From G963422745 sp963422745 (GTDB taxonomy: Bacteria > Actinomycetota > Acidimicrobiia > Acidimicrobiales > Aldehydirespiratoraceae), in the NCBI GenBank assembly GCA_963422745.1, contig OY730477.1, positions 1 through 64,000 of the forward strand: 64,000 nt of DNA, in the 5' to 3' direction. Shown here piece after piece: positions 37,179-45,083 of this stretch. Position numbers and translations under genes: made by a program. The notes beneath the pieces were generated by a model. It ran no database searches, was not told where the DNA came from, and saw only the letters and a list, made by a program, of their open reading frames with translations. Within the stretch, counting starts at the first letter, position 1. Each line of letters starts with the position of its first letter.

Positions 37179-37308
37179 GAACACCGCGTCCGCTGCTCCT
37201 CGGCCCCCGTCCGTGACATCGGCAAAACCCAACCGATGAAGAACGTGCACGACCGAGCGGAACTCGATCGCCTCCGCGAGGCGGGCACGATTGGCTGACG
37301 CTTATTCG

Positions 37309-37775
37309 AGGCGCCGTGGAGCTCCCGTTTGAGCACCGTGCCAGCAGGGTTGTTGGGCAAGGCATCCACAAGCTCGAGCTGTTCGGGCAGCGCTCGGGGC
37401 CGCTGCCCCGCGCCGCGAAGGATGTCGGTGATCGACGAGAGTGTGAGCGCGGCGTCGGGCTTGGTGACGACCACGGCGACGACTCGCTCGCCGACCTTCA
37501 CCGGCGTCGGTGAGGCGCTGTCGCGCGGCAAGGTACATGAGATAGAAGGGCGTCCCGGTTCCGGCGTGTGTGCAGCGGTTCTCGGCGAGAAGTCGACGGT
37601 CGCCGGGGCGACGGTCTCACCCAGCAGGTGCATGCACCCGATCTGCAGCACCATATATAACAAGCCGATGCCACCGATGTGCGGAAACGGGAACACCAGC
37701 GAGTACCGGTCGCCAGCGGCGACATCGCGAGAGCCGGTCGAGCGTCCAGTCCGGATGGAACGGGGTGACGGTCAT
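37309..37775 (-). pseudogene. Acyl-CoA synthetase (AMP-binding) remnant
   Basis: Three pieces in different frames resemble one acyl-CoA ligase: a start MTVTPFHPDWTLDRL at 37775, a middle piece GDRYSLVFPFPHIGGIGLLY plus GTPFYLMYLAARQRL, and the C-terminal domain VGERVVAVVVTKPDAALTLS with QLELVDALPNNPAGTVLKREL. The catalytic lysine position of the A10-type motif reads Thr (GTVLK). Frameshifts and large deletions make it dead. Its ATG overlaps the stop of the NIPSNAP-like gene (37772-37775), so it once closed a coupled operon. Confidence 0.85.
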
Positions 37776-38566
37776 GTCGGGTCCTCCCAGTCAACGCGGT
37801 CGTCTCGGTTTGGTTGCCGGCCGGTGCGCCAGGGGCACAAGGGCGAGGCCGCGAGCAGGATGCGCTTCCAGTCGGTCGCCAGCTCGCGCATCTCCCGACG
37901 CCACTCGATCACCGCGGCATCTCGCGTTTGTGCGGTCTCACCCGCTGCCCACGCGTGGTAGCCGTCGGGCAGAGCCCACAACACCACGATCTCGTCCTCG
38001 TCGCGCATCGTGGTCCACCAGGCACCGGCGAGCCGCCAGCCGAACGGTTCGTAGGCCGCGACGGCCCGGTCGCGCACAAGCTCCAGCGCCCGCGCTGCGG
38101 TGGCTGGCGCAACCCGAATGATCTCGTGCGTGCAGACCTCAGCCCGCACCCCGGCAGAGAGCGACTCGCTCAGTGTCGGACTCCATGACGCGGGCAGAAG
38201 CACACGGTCGAACCCACCTCGGCGGAACTCAGCGGCCTCCTGCCACCACCGTTCGAGCTTCGGGTCCTGCAGGCCCTTGCCGACGTTCTCGCCGGTCAGC
38301 GAGCGGGCCAGCCCGTCAAGGCCGGGCTCCTCCCAGATGTTGCACACATGCGGCCAGTGTCCGGTCGTGCCGACCACCGCCCAGATACCGAAACACAGCT
38401 GGTCGCGATCCTCCCGGGCCATCGGCGACCAGTTCGCCGCCATGTGGTGCATGTAGTTGGCCCGGTTCGCACCCCGGATGTCGATGAACTCGTGAATGTA
38501 CGCGTTGTTGTTGCCGATGCTGGCGTCGGACCCCGCAGCGACTTCGGTCCGAAGCTGCGAACTCAT
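37772..38566 (-). CDS. NIPSNAP-like dimeric ferredoxin-fold protein
   Basis: 264 residues from ATG at 38566 (the frame is open further upstream, but this ATG overlaps the preceding stop by four bases). Two similar halves: YIHEFIDIRGANRANYMHHM and, from about 135, VCTHEIIRVAPATAARALEL. Repeated aromatic-rich strands (LCFGIWAVVGTTGHWPHVCNIWEE; AYEPFGWRLAGAWWTTMRDEDEIVVLWALP) suit a tandem alpha-beta-barrel/NIPSNAP fold. The function is unknown; it accompanies acyl-CoA and P450 catabolic genes. Confidence 0.6.
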   Translation of the reverse strand: MSSQLRTEVAAGSDASIGNNNAYIHEFIDIRGANRANYMHHMAANWSPMAREDRDQLCFGIWAVVGTTGHWPHVCNIWEEPGLDGLARSLTGENVGKGLQDPKLERWWQEAAEFRRGGFDRVLLPASWSPTLSESLSAGVRAEVCTHEIIRVAPATAARALELVRDRAVAAYEPFGWRLAGAWWTTMRDEDEIVVLWALPDGYHAWAAGETAQTRDAAVIEWRREMRELATDWKRILLAASPLCPWRTGRQPNRDDRVDWEDPT

Positions 38567-39226
38567 GCGGTCTCCAGTGCTGTCCACAATTGGCGTTTCA
38601 TTTGTCGAAGGTGATCGAGTGGGTGGCGGGCGATCATTTCGGCGAGCTCCTGCGCCCGGTCGCGTAGCGCCTTCGGTTCGACGACCTCCGACACGATGCC
38701 GAGCTGTCGAGCACACTCAGCTTCGACGCGTTCTCCGCTGGCGGTGAAAGCCATGCGAAAAGCGGCTTCCGCCGGGCTTTCTTCGCGCGCGCGATGGTCT
38801 CAAAGGCACTCACCTGACCGATCGAGACATGCGGATCATGAAAGGTCGCGGCCGTCGAGACGATAACGATGCTGGCATCAGCGACAAGATGCAGCCCAGC
38901 ACCTGCGCAGACGCAGTTCACCGCAGCGATCACGGGTTTGGTGATCCCGCAGTGCCAGGCGGTGAGGCGCAGCTCGGCACGCTTGGTCTGACGCGAGTTG
39001 GCCTTCAGCGCTTCGGGGTTGCGGGCGAGTTGGACGACATCGAGGCCCGACTGAAAAGCCCGGCCGTTGCAGGTGTTCACGATGACCGACACAGAGTCGT
39101 CGGCTGCGAACTCGGCCCACGCGGCCTCAGGTCGATGAACATCCGCGCATCAATGGCGTTGCCCGCATAGGGCCGGTCGAAGATCAGCCAGCCGACCTTG
39201 CCTTCCCGGCACAGCTCAAGGGTCAC
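38563..39226 (-). pseudogene. Enoyl-CoA hydratase/isomerase with frameshifts
   Basis: From GTG at 39226 the crotonase pattern runs through three frames: CREGKVGWLIFDRPYAGNAIDARM; then SVSVIVNTCNGRAFQSGLD, GITKPVIAAVNCVCAGAGLHLVADASIVI and FHDPHVSIGQVSAFETIARA; then MAFTASGERVEAECARQLGIVSEVVEP. At least two frameshifts break it. The ends still overlap the neighbouring genes by GTGA/ATGA, showing it belonged to a tightly coupled operon with the VOC and NIPSNAP-like genes. Confidence 0.9.
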
Positions 39227-39615
39227 GCAGGTTCCTCCTGCAGGATCTCCCACACATTGCCGTCAGGGTCGGCGATGAGAGCGAAGGCCGCCCCTGGTCG
39301 GTGGTGGGTGACCTCGATCAGTACCGTGGCCCCGGCACCGGTCGCGACGGCGACGGTCTCGGCAGCATCGTCGACGTGCAACGCTGCATAACGGAACCCG
39401 ACGACGCCGTTCCACACCTCGGGTCCGCGTGGCTCTACAGTATCGACCGGTTCGAAGATCTTCAGCTGCGCGTCGCCATTGCGCAGCCTGCGCACAACTC
39501 CTGGAGGGAAATCGAGCACCCGCTCGACCGTGAAGCCCAACGCTGTCGCATAGAACGACGCGAGAGCCGCTCCGTCGGCGGTGACAATGCCCGATTCAAG
39601 GCCACGGACGTTCAT
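39223..39615 (-). CDS. VOC-family (glyoxalase/dioxygenase-fold) protein
   Basis: 130 intact residues with two beta-alpha-beta-beta-beta modules: VRGLESGIVTADGAALASFYATALGFTVERV and VGFRYAALHVDDAAETVAVATGAGATVLIE, ending FALIADPDGNVWEILQEE (typical metal-site Glu). Enzyme type cannot be told. Its ATG overlaps the stop of the upstream ligase remnant and its stop overlaps the hydratase pseudogene start, placing it within the decayed coupled operon. Confidence 0.85.
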   Translation of the reverse strand: MNVRGLESGIVTADGAALASFYATALGFTVERVLDFPPGVVRRLRNGDAQLKIFEPVDTVEPRGPEVWNGVVGFRYAALHVDDAAETVAVATGAGATVLIEVTHHRPGAAFALIADPDGNVWEILQEEPA

Positions 39616-39950
39616 GCCAACTCCTCGGGCAGCCTGCGCCGAAGGACCTTGCCGACCTCGGACCGAGGCAGCTCATCGACCCGGTGGCAGCGCGCCAGCG
39701 CTTTGTACGCCACCAGGGGCCGCGATGACGATGTCGGCGTCGGCCACCCAATGGAACCCGCCGCCGCAGCAGATGCCGTTGATCGCGGTGATGACCGGCT
39801 TCCACACACCCTGGTGCCACGACGTAAAGTGGACAATGCAATGGGACATACGCCGCCTCGTGCCCGCGATGCTCGAATCGCAGACCCCCATCGTTTGCGC
39901 AAGGAAGGGTTGGACGAAGGCCTGAGTTGACGCGCCCAACGCCGTGCTGG
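39612..39950 (-). pseudogene. Fused remnants of an enoyl-CoA hydratase and an acyl-CoA ligase tail
   Basis: The right part (about 39715-39945) matches the middle of a crotonase (WKPVITAINGICCGGGFHWVADADIVIAAP). The left part (39612 to about 39715) is the C-terminus of a different acyl-CoA ligase (RVDELPRSEVGKVLRRRLPEELA), with its catalytic lysine. They are in different frames and joined by a deletion. Both parental genes are otherwise missing. Confidence 0.85.
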
Positions 39951-39955
39951 CATGG

Positions 39956-40798
39956 TCAACCGACGCGCGAGATGCTGAGAGCGGCCGAAGCCATCGCGGC
40001 GAGCACCGCGTCGAGTTCCCCACCGACCGAACCGAGTGAGCAAGCTAGCCGGAGGTCCTTCTCGGTGATCCCTGCAACGGTTTCGAGGTAGGTCCGGAGG
40101 TCGCCGGCGATGGCGCCGCCGGGAAGGCGAAGCAGGGCCAGATATCGCTCGGTGAGTTCACCCAACTGGTTAGTGTGCCGCCACGCCTCAACGAGTCCGG
40201 ACGGATCGGCCCCACTAGGCTCCATCAGCGCGAACGCGATGCGCGCTGCGGCCTGTTGCATGTAGGTCATGACGTTGGTCCCGATCTTGAGTGCCGCGCC
40301 ACCCCCCACAGGGCCACCGTTGATCACCTTGGACCCGTAGATCTCGACGAGCGCACGGGATGCAGAAGGCATCTCGTCCCACCCGCCGACGAGCATCGCC
40401 AGCTCGCCGACGCGGGCGTTCTCGCTACCACCGGCGACGCAGACGTCGAACACGTCCACACCCCACGCCGCCGCCACTGAGCTCACACCGGTGACGGTGT
40501 CGGGATGCACAGTCGAATGCACCAAGACCGTCAACCCCTGATGGGCTCCACCTTCGATCCCTTGCTCACCGGTCATCACGGCCTCTACGTGCGCTGCTGC
40601 TGGCACGCAGATACTCACGATGCTGGCTTGCTGCGCGACATCGGCGGTCGATGTTGCCGCTGCGGCTCCCTGCCTGACGACGGTCGCCACAGCATCGGAG
40701 TCGAGGTCAAAAACCGTGACTTCGGCACCCGTAGACAGGAGGTGCTCACACATAGCCGATCCCATGTCGCCCAAACCGATGAAGCCGTAGTTCGGCAT
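39956..40798 (-). CDS. 3-hydroxyisobutyrate dehydrogenase-family NAD(P) oxidoreductase
   Basis: 280 residues from ATG at 40798. The Rossmann start is YGFIGLGDMGSAMCEHLL; VFDVCVAGGSENARVGELAMLVGG is the substrate-binding region and GGGAALKIGTNVMTYMQQ contains the catalytic lysine. The DVCVAGG stretch departs slightly from the DAPVSGG consensus, so the substrate is probably not hydroxyisobutyrate itself. The gene is intact and lies in the decaying catabolic block. Confidence 0.85.
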   Translation of the reverse strand: MPNYGFIGLGDMGSAMCEHLLSTGAEVTVFDLDSDAVATVVRQGAAAATSTADVAQQASIVSICVPAAAHVEAVMTGEQGIEGGAHQGLTVLVHSTVHPDTVTGVSSVAAAWGVDVFDVCVAGGSENARVGELAMLVGGWDEMPSASRALVEIYGSKVINGGPVGGGAALKIGTNVMTYMQQAAARIAFALMEPSGADPSGLVEAWRHTNQLGELTERYLALLRLPGGAIAGDLRTYLETVAGITEKDLRLACSLGSVGGELDAVLAAMASAALSISRVG

Positions 40799-40917
40799 GA
40801 CCTGTTCCCCCTCAAACCGGGCGTGAACGTCAACGTCAGCGCCGTCCAACCGGTGACGTTGCTGCTGTGAAAACGCACCTTTCGGTCGTGGTCAACATGG
40901 TAACCGGGCATTCGCTC

Positions 40918-41064
40918 CTAAATCGCCTCCAGCACGACGCAACCCTTTAGACGTGCCAGTGCCGCCCCCACACAGAAGAGGGCGCCGTATCCATACGAAA
41001 GATGACCGCTCGGACGCCGGTGGATGTCGAACACTTCGGCGGTCGGCCCGATCACGGTGGTCAT
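40918..41064 (-). pseudogene. Cytochrome P450 heme-binding fragment
   Basis: A 48-codon frame encodes only the heme-ligand stretch of a P450: GHLSYGYGALFCVGAALARLKG with the Cys thiolate, preceded by FDIHRRP. The other about 350 residues are missing. The rest of 40799-41452 holds no recognised gene. Confidence 0.85.
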
Positions 41065-41452
41065 GATTCGCAGCCCCGATCAAACAACACGACGGAGTTG
41101 CTGGCGCGCATCATCTCGCCGTGCATCTGTAGTGTCATGTGCGTTTGACCGCGACTCAGCACCTCCTTAAGGGAGTCCTGCATGGAACCTGATTCGGCCT
41201 ACCAACGGGGCGTCGAAGCCATCAACCGACGTGACACGATGAGCTGTCGAGGTTCCTCGCCGAATCGAGACTTCCGACCGACGTCCACGATGCCGTTGAT
41301 CATCTCGTCGCTGTGATCAAATGGCATCGCACTTCGGGCGGTGCGCGATCCTGATGCATGACCGACCGATCGCCAGCGGGCCCACCTCAAACGCGCCTTC
41401 GCATTCATCTGAACTCGAGCGAGACAAGCAACCGAAACAAGGAACCCGGAAC

Positions 41453-42196
41453 ATGGACTTCAAAGACCGAACCGCCATCGTGACCGGCGCGGGAGGCGGC
41501 ATCGGAGAGGCGTACGCCCGCGCACTGTACCGTGCCGGAGCAAACGTCGTGGTCGCTGAACTAGACGAGGATCGGGGTCGAGCCGTCGCCGAGTCCCTGG
41601 GCGATCGAGCGCTGTTCGTCGGCACCGATGTCGGTGACCCGGCGAGCACCGAAGCGATGGCCGAGGCGACGACCGCTCACTTCGGCGGCATCGACCATCT
41701 GGTCAACAACGCTGCGATCTTCGGCGACATGAAACTCGCCGGACTTACCAACGTCGACTACGACTACCTTGACACGTTCTTGCGGGTGAACCTTTTAGGG
41801 GCCCTTCACTGCACGCGTTCGGTCATGTCGTCGATGACCGCGCGCGGCGGTGGATCGATCGTCAACCAGTCGTCGACGGCCGCCTGGATGGGCATCAGCG
41901 GTTTCTACGGTCTGGCGAAAGCAGGGATCAATTTCCTGACGACCTCGCTGGCTCAAGAGCTCGCGCCGCGCAATATTCGCGTGAATGCGATCGCTCCCGG
42001 CCCCACCGACACCGAGGCGATGAACAAGCAGGTACCCACCGAGTTCCAGGATCAGATCGTGGCCACCCTCGCCATCAAGCGCCTGGGCACACCAGCCGAC
42101 CACATCGGCCCGATGCTCTTTTTGCTGTCACCCGACGCCGGTTGGGTCACTGGGCACGTCCTCGCGGTCGACGGCGGACAGATCACCAGGATCTGA
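41453..42196 (+). CDS. Short-chain dehydrogenase/reductase
   Basis: 247 residues from ATG at 41453 (the frame is open upstream, but the SDR fold begins MDFKDRTAIVTGAGGGIGEA). Cofactor loop TGxxxGIG, NNAAIFG, catalytic Ser in NQSSTAAW, YGLAK (Y-x-x-x-K), and the C-terminal GHVLAVDGGQ. The Asp/Glu after strand 2 (VVVAELDED) suggests NAD preference. It oxidises an alcohol or reduces a ketone of unknown identity. It is intact and the only plus-strand metabolic gene in the island. Confidence 0.9.
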   Translation: MDFKDRTAIVTGAGGGIGEAYARALYRAGANVVVAELDEDRGRAVAESLGDRALFVGTDVGDPASTEAMAEATTAHFGGIDHLVNNAAIFGDMKLAGLTNVDYDYLDTFLRVNLLGALHCTRSVMSSMTARGGGSIVNQSSTAAWMGISGFYGLAKAGINFLTTSLAQELAPRNIRVNAIAPGPTDTEAMNKQVPTEFQDQIVATLAIKRLGTPADHIGPMLFLLSPDAGWVTGHVLAVDGGQITRI

Positions 42197-42339
42197 GCGC
42201 TCGATGATCACTACCCAATCAACAACCCGAGCATGGCGTTCCACAAGCGCCCGTAGAAGCAAGAACGGGACCGCAGAGCTGCGTTGTTGCAGTGCTGCTC
42301 TTGTTGATGACGAATGCGGAGCCGGTTGGCCTCAAGGCG

Positions 42340-42660
42340 TCACCGCGGTGCGCGTCGTGGACCCGGGTCTAACGGGAGGTATGCATAGCGGCGGACGATC
42401 GGACCTGCAGCGAACCGGCCGTTTTCGGCGTCGACGGAGAAGTCGGGATACCTCGAGAGGAGTTCCTCGAGTGCAACTCGACCCTGAAGCCGGGCGGACG
42501 CGGCACCCAAGCAGTGGTGGGGGCCGTAGCTGAACGCGAGCATCTTGTCGATCGGCCGCCGAACATCAAGGTCGTCCGCTGTCGGACCGAATTCGCGCTC
42601 GTCGCGGTTGGCCGAGCCGTGGACAAGGAGGACCTTCTCGCCCTCGGAGATAGGCTTCTC
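42340..42660 (-). pseudogene. Cytochrome P450 C-terminal fragment
   Basis: The frame carries about the last 100 residues of a P450: EKVLLVHGSANRDEREFGPTADDLDVRRP, the heme loop FSYGPHHCLGAASARLQGRVALEELL, and the end GPIVRRYAYLPL. The N-terminal three quarters are absent; the broken HigB-like gene begins on the opposite strand just to the right. It differs from the fragment at 40918, so two P450 genes have been lost here. Confidence 0.9.
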
Positions 42661-42741
42661 ACCAATCGTCGAACAGCTAGAGCCAAAACTCGCCGCTACG
42701 AGGACGCTGACTTCAACCTGCCGCGCATTGGCCGAGATTTC

Positions 42742-42956
42742 GTGCGTTCCTTCCACAACAAGGTCGCCTTCCTCGAATCGGCCGCTTCGGAGATGGACCT
42801 CCGCAACTACCGAGCACCGCGGTACGAGAAGCTCAAGGGGACCGGGAGGGCTGGCACTCCATCAGGCTCAACCAGCAATGGCGCCTCGTTCTTCGTGTGG
42901 AACAAGTCACGGAGGGTCGCTTCTTGATCATCATCGAGATCGTTGACTACCACTGA
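42742..42956 (+). pseudogene. HigB-like toxin, frameshifted and internally deleted
   Basis: The first part reads VRSFHNKVAFLESAASEMDLRNYRAPRYEKLKG, the second, one base out of frame, DREGWHSIRLNQQWRLVLRVEQ...IIEIVDYH with stop at 42956. Together they match a RelE/HigB toxin, but about 20 residues between the first helix and the DLRN stretch are missing and the frame is broken near 42838. It sits 15 bases before the HigA-like gene, the usual toxin-first order. Confidence 0.8.
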
Positions 42957-42971
42957 GAGAAACCGAACACG

Positions 42972-43334
42972 ATGAGCACGACCTACACCCCCGCCGAGGT
43001 GTTCGCCCCTGGTGAGTACTTGCGGGACGAGCTGGAAGAGCGGGCCTGGACCGTCACAGAGTTCTCCGAAATCATCGGACGCCCGATCCAGGCGGTCTCG
43101 GAGATTCTCAACAACAAAAAGGAGATCACACCCGAGACCGCAATTGCGTTCAGCCACGCGCTCGGTACATCGGCTGAACTCTGGCTGAATCTGCAGACGG
43201 CGTTTCGCCTGCACACGCAGCGAAGTGCCGAAACACCACCGGGGTTATCTGACGTCGAGCGTCGAGCCCGAATCCGCGAACTGATTCCCCTCGCCGAAGT
43301 CTCGCAAAGGTTCGTTCCTCCCGGAGATCCTTGA
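42972..43334 (+). CDS. HigA-like XRE antitoxin, probably C-terminally truncated
   Basis: 120 residues. The N-terminal helix-turn-helix (EYLRDELEERAWTVTEFSEIIGRPIQAVSEILNNKKEITPETAIAFSHALGTSAELWLNLQ) is intact. Relatives I recall with this start continue for 200 or more residues after the RELIPLAEV stretch. Here the protein switches to SQRFVPPGDP and stops, and the switch falls exactly at the start of a 55-bp repeat found again at 46408. It may still bind its operator. Confidence 0.85.
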   Translation: MSTTYTPAEVFAPGEYLRDELEERAWTVTEFSEIIGRPIQAVSEILNNKKEITPETAIAFSHALGTSAELWLNLQTAFRLHTQRSAETPPGLSDVERRARIRELIPLAEVSQRFVPPGDP

Positions 43335-43350
43335 ACCACGACTGCGCATC
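43296..43350. repeat. 55-bp repeat, copy 1
   Basis: Matches 46408-46462 in direct orientation with four mismatches by eye (core TTCCTCCCGGAGATCCTTGA). It forms the last ten codons of the HigA-like gene and, read on the other strand, the end of the lytic-transglycosylase remnant. Confidence 0.9.
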
Positions 43351-43640
43351 AATCAGGCGTTGTATGCGGTGGTGATGGTGGCCTACGTCAAGCGGTGTCT
43401 CCACGAGGGGGTCGATGACCTTGTCATCACGATGGGGATCAAACACGTTGTTGGGATCGGCGAAGCCGCCACCGTTGCCGTCGACACCGAAGATCCTCCA
43501 CGACGACGGAATGAACTGAAACGGGCCCACAGCGCGGTCCCATTTCGGTGTCACCAATCCCAGATGCCGCCATCGCTGTCGGGGATCCGCGCCGTACCCG
43601 CTGCTGTCGTCGAGCGCGAAACCGATGATGGCGGTCGGGG
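43345..43640 (-). pseudogene. Lytic transglycosylase (MltB/SLT-like) remnant
   Basis: TAIIGFALDDSSGYGADPRQ, WDRAVGPFQFIPSSWRIFGVDGNGGGFADPNNVFDP is the conserved core of actinobacterial murein transglycosylases. After this the frame is lost: the expected AYNA motif appears in another frame (ATITTAYNA then stop). The gene has no credible N-terminus and ends in the 55-bp repeat. Bases 43641-43863 show no other gene I trust. Confidence 0.8.
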
Positions 43641-43863
43641 CAGTGCCATCAAGTCCAATCGTGGAGCTACTTGCCGATGCAGCCCACGTTGTTCTGGTGG
43701 CTACTCTTGCCTTGTTCGCGTCAGCCTGTGGCGGCGAGCCCGATGCCGCGACCACAGTCGTCGCATTGCATTCCCATCGGCGCCGGGATCGTCGACGTGA
43801 GGGTGCGGACCCATCGGTCGACGCTATCAACGCGGCGCGCTCCGCTCCGATCGGCTACTCCTG

Positions 43864-44301
43864 GTGTGCCAGCATTGTTGGGTGGCATTTGAGGTCGATG
43901 TTGGTGAAGGCGCGATCGTCGTTGAGCTGAACGGCTGGGATCGGGCCATGAACTGGTGTCGGCATGTCGCGATTGACCTCAGCCAGATCCGGTCGGTATC
44001 GGTTGTCGAGCGGGCCGAACTCGAGCGTTTGATCGATCACCGGGCGAACGGCTGCGGTACGCACAACGGGTCGAAACGTCCCGGGCGTCGCCGAGTCGGC
44101 ACCATGCTGGGGCGCTCCGTCGCGGGCAAGCAGTTCTGGGCAGTAACAGCGGGACCGAAGTCTGACCGACTGCTGGTTCTCGATCTGGCTGATCATGAAT
44201 TCGCCAGGGCAGTCGTGGCCGTCGACGATGCCGACGCTGTCGCCAAAGCGACTAGCAGGGACGCTACGTCGTGGAAGCCGGTGCGGACGACCAGGAGCTA
44301 G
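43864..44301 (+). CDS. Small PH-domain-like protein
   Basis: 145 residues from GTG at 43864 (a second GTG at 43882 is equally likely). The pattern EGAIVVELNGWDRAMNWCRHVAIDLSQIRSVSVV followed by GKQFWAV, RLLVLDL and FARAVVAVDDADAVA looks like the bacterial PH-like hypothetical family found in actinobacteria. The middle (about 60-80) is poorly conserved and could reflect decay. Function unknown. Confidence 0.5.
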   Translation: MCQHCWVAFEVDVGEGAIVVELNGWDRAMNWCRHVAIDLSQIRSVSVVERAELERLIDHRANGCGTHNGSKRPGRRRVGTMLGRSVAGKQFWAVTAGPKSDRLLVLDLADHEFARAVVAVDDADAVAKATSRDATSWKPVRTTRS

Positions 44302-44515
44302 GCGGCCAGGTCTTCGAACAACAGGCCGTTCAGGTTGCGTTCGTAGCCAAGATTCCAGTCGGCCAGGAGGGTCCAGGACGTCGAGGCCTCGTTGTCGGGC
44401 CAGTCCGGGTGGTGGGCTGGGTTGCATCGGTCTACCCGGGTACTCATGACACCGTCGTACCCTGCCGATATGATGAGCAAATAACACCCTGAGCGCTTCG
44501 CCGCCCAGGACCCGG

Positions 44516-44536
44516 GGCCCCTCCTTGTGAGGGGCC
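44516..44536. terminator. Candidate hairpin terminator
   Basis: GGCCCCTC and its inverse GAGGGGCC flank a five-base loop. It sits just past the stop of the leftward NYN-chimera gene and downstream of the rightward PH-like gene, so it could serve either. A U-tract is weak on both strands. Confidence 0.45.
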
Positions 44537-44540
44537 TCTG

Positions 44541-45083
44541 TCATTGGGCCGCCGGGCGACTCAGCGTCCGTGACAACCCGGGCACCGGGACCTCTTCTGA
44601 CATCTGGCAAAGTGCCACCAACTCTGGACTGATCGGCTTCGCCCACGACGCGACCCGTGCCAGGTCCCGCGAGACCGTTCCCATCGGGCTGAACACGCCA
44701 AATTGATGGCCATCACCGATGGCAAGTTCGATAGCAGGGCGCAGATCCGAGTCATTCGACAGAACAATCGCATGCGTGCAGTCGCCTCGGTAGTAGTCGC
44801 GCAACAAGTGCGATGCGATTGCGACGTCGGTGAACCCAGCAGCCATCAACGCGGCCTCGAGAAGAGCCGCGTTGACCGACCCGGCCGCGATCTCAAGGTT
44901 CACCTGAACGTCGACATCGGTCGTCCCGGCGTGCACCGCCGAGCTGGCCTCACACAACAGCTCTGGAACAAGCCCTCCGAGAAGCACGAACTCCGGCATC
45001 GTCCCATAGTGGTGGACCACACGCACGAGCGCATCTTGGGCTGCCCGTCGGGCTGCTTGGCTCCGCGGTGGATCGGCACTCAT
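44541..45083 (-). CDS. Chimeric protein: nucleotidyltransferase N-terminus joined to an NYN-nuclease C-terminus
   Basis: 180 residues. Residues about 20-85 match the start of AbiEii-like nucleotidyltransferases (FVLLGGLVPELLCE, then TTDVDVQVNLEI, the GG and DxD motifs). From about residue 86 it switches to the second half of an NYN/DUF88 PIN-like nuclease (DVAIASHLLRDYYRGDCTHAIVLSNDSDLRPAIELA with the late acidic cluster). The NYN half lacks its first catalytic Asp segment and the transferase half lacks its substrate domain. The gene is coupled (ATGA) to the AbiEi-like antitoxin, so it occupies the toxin slot. Confidence 0.7.
   Translation of the reverse strand: MSADPPRSQAARRAAQDALVRVVHHYGTMPEFVLLGGLVPELLCEASSAVHAGTTDVDVQVNLEIAAGSVNAALLEAALMAAGFTDVAIASHLLRDYYRGDCTHAIVLSNDSDLRPAIELAIGDGHQFGVFSPMGTVSRDLARVASWAKPISPELVALCQMSEEVPVPGLSRTLSRPAAQ

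Noticed and set aside
43625..43930. Plus-strand frame with a lipobox-like VATLALFASACGG
   Set aside because: It lies opposite the lytic transglycosylase remnant and the part after the apparent signal has no protein-like conservation; likely chance.
43855..44646. Long minus-strand frame of 263 codons
   Set aside because: Arg/Pro-rich shadow opposite the PH-like gene and across the NYN-chimera end; no family resemblance.
44541..45083. Simple NYN nuclease or simple AbiEii toxin
   Set aside because: Neither family's full set of motifs is present; the switch between them is near residue 85.
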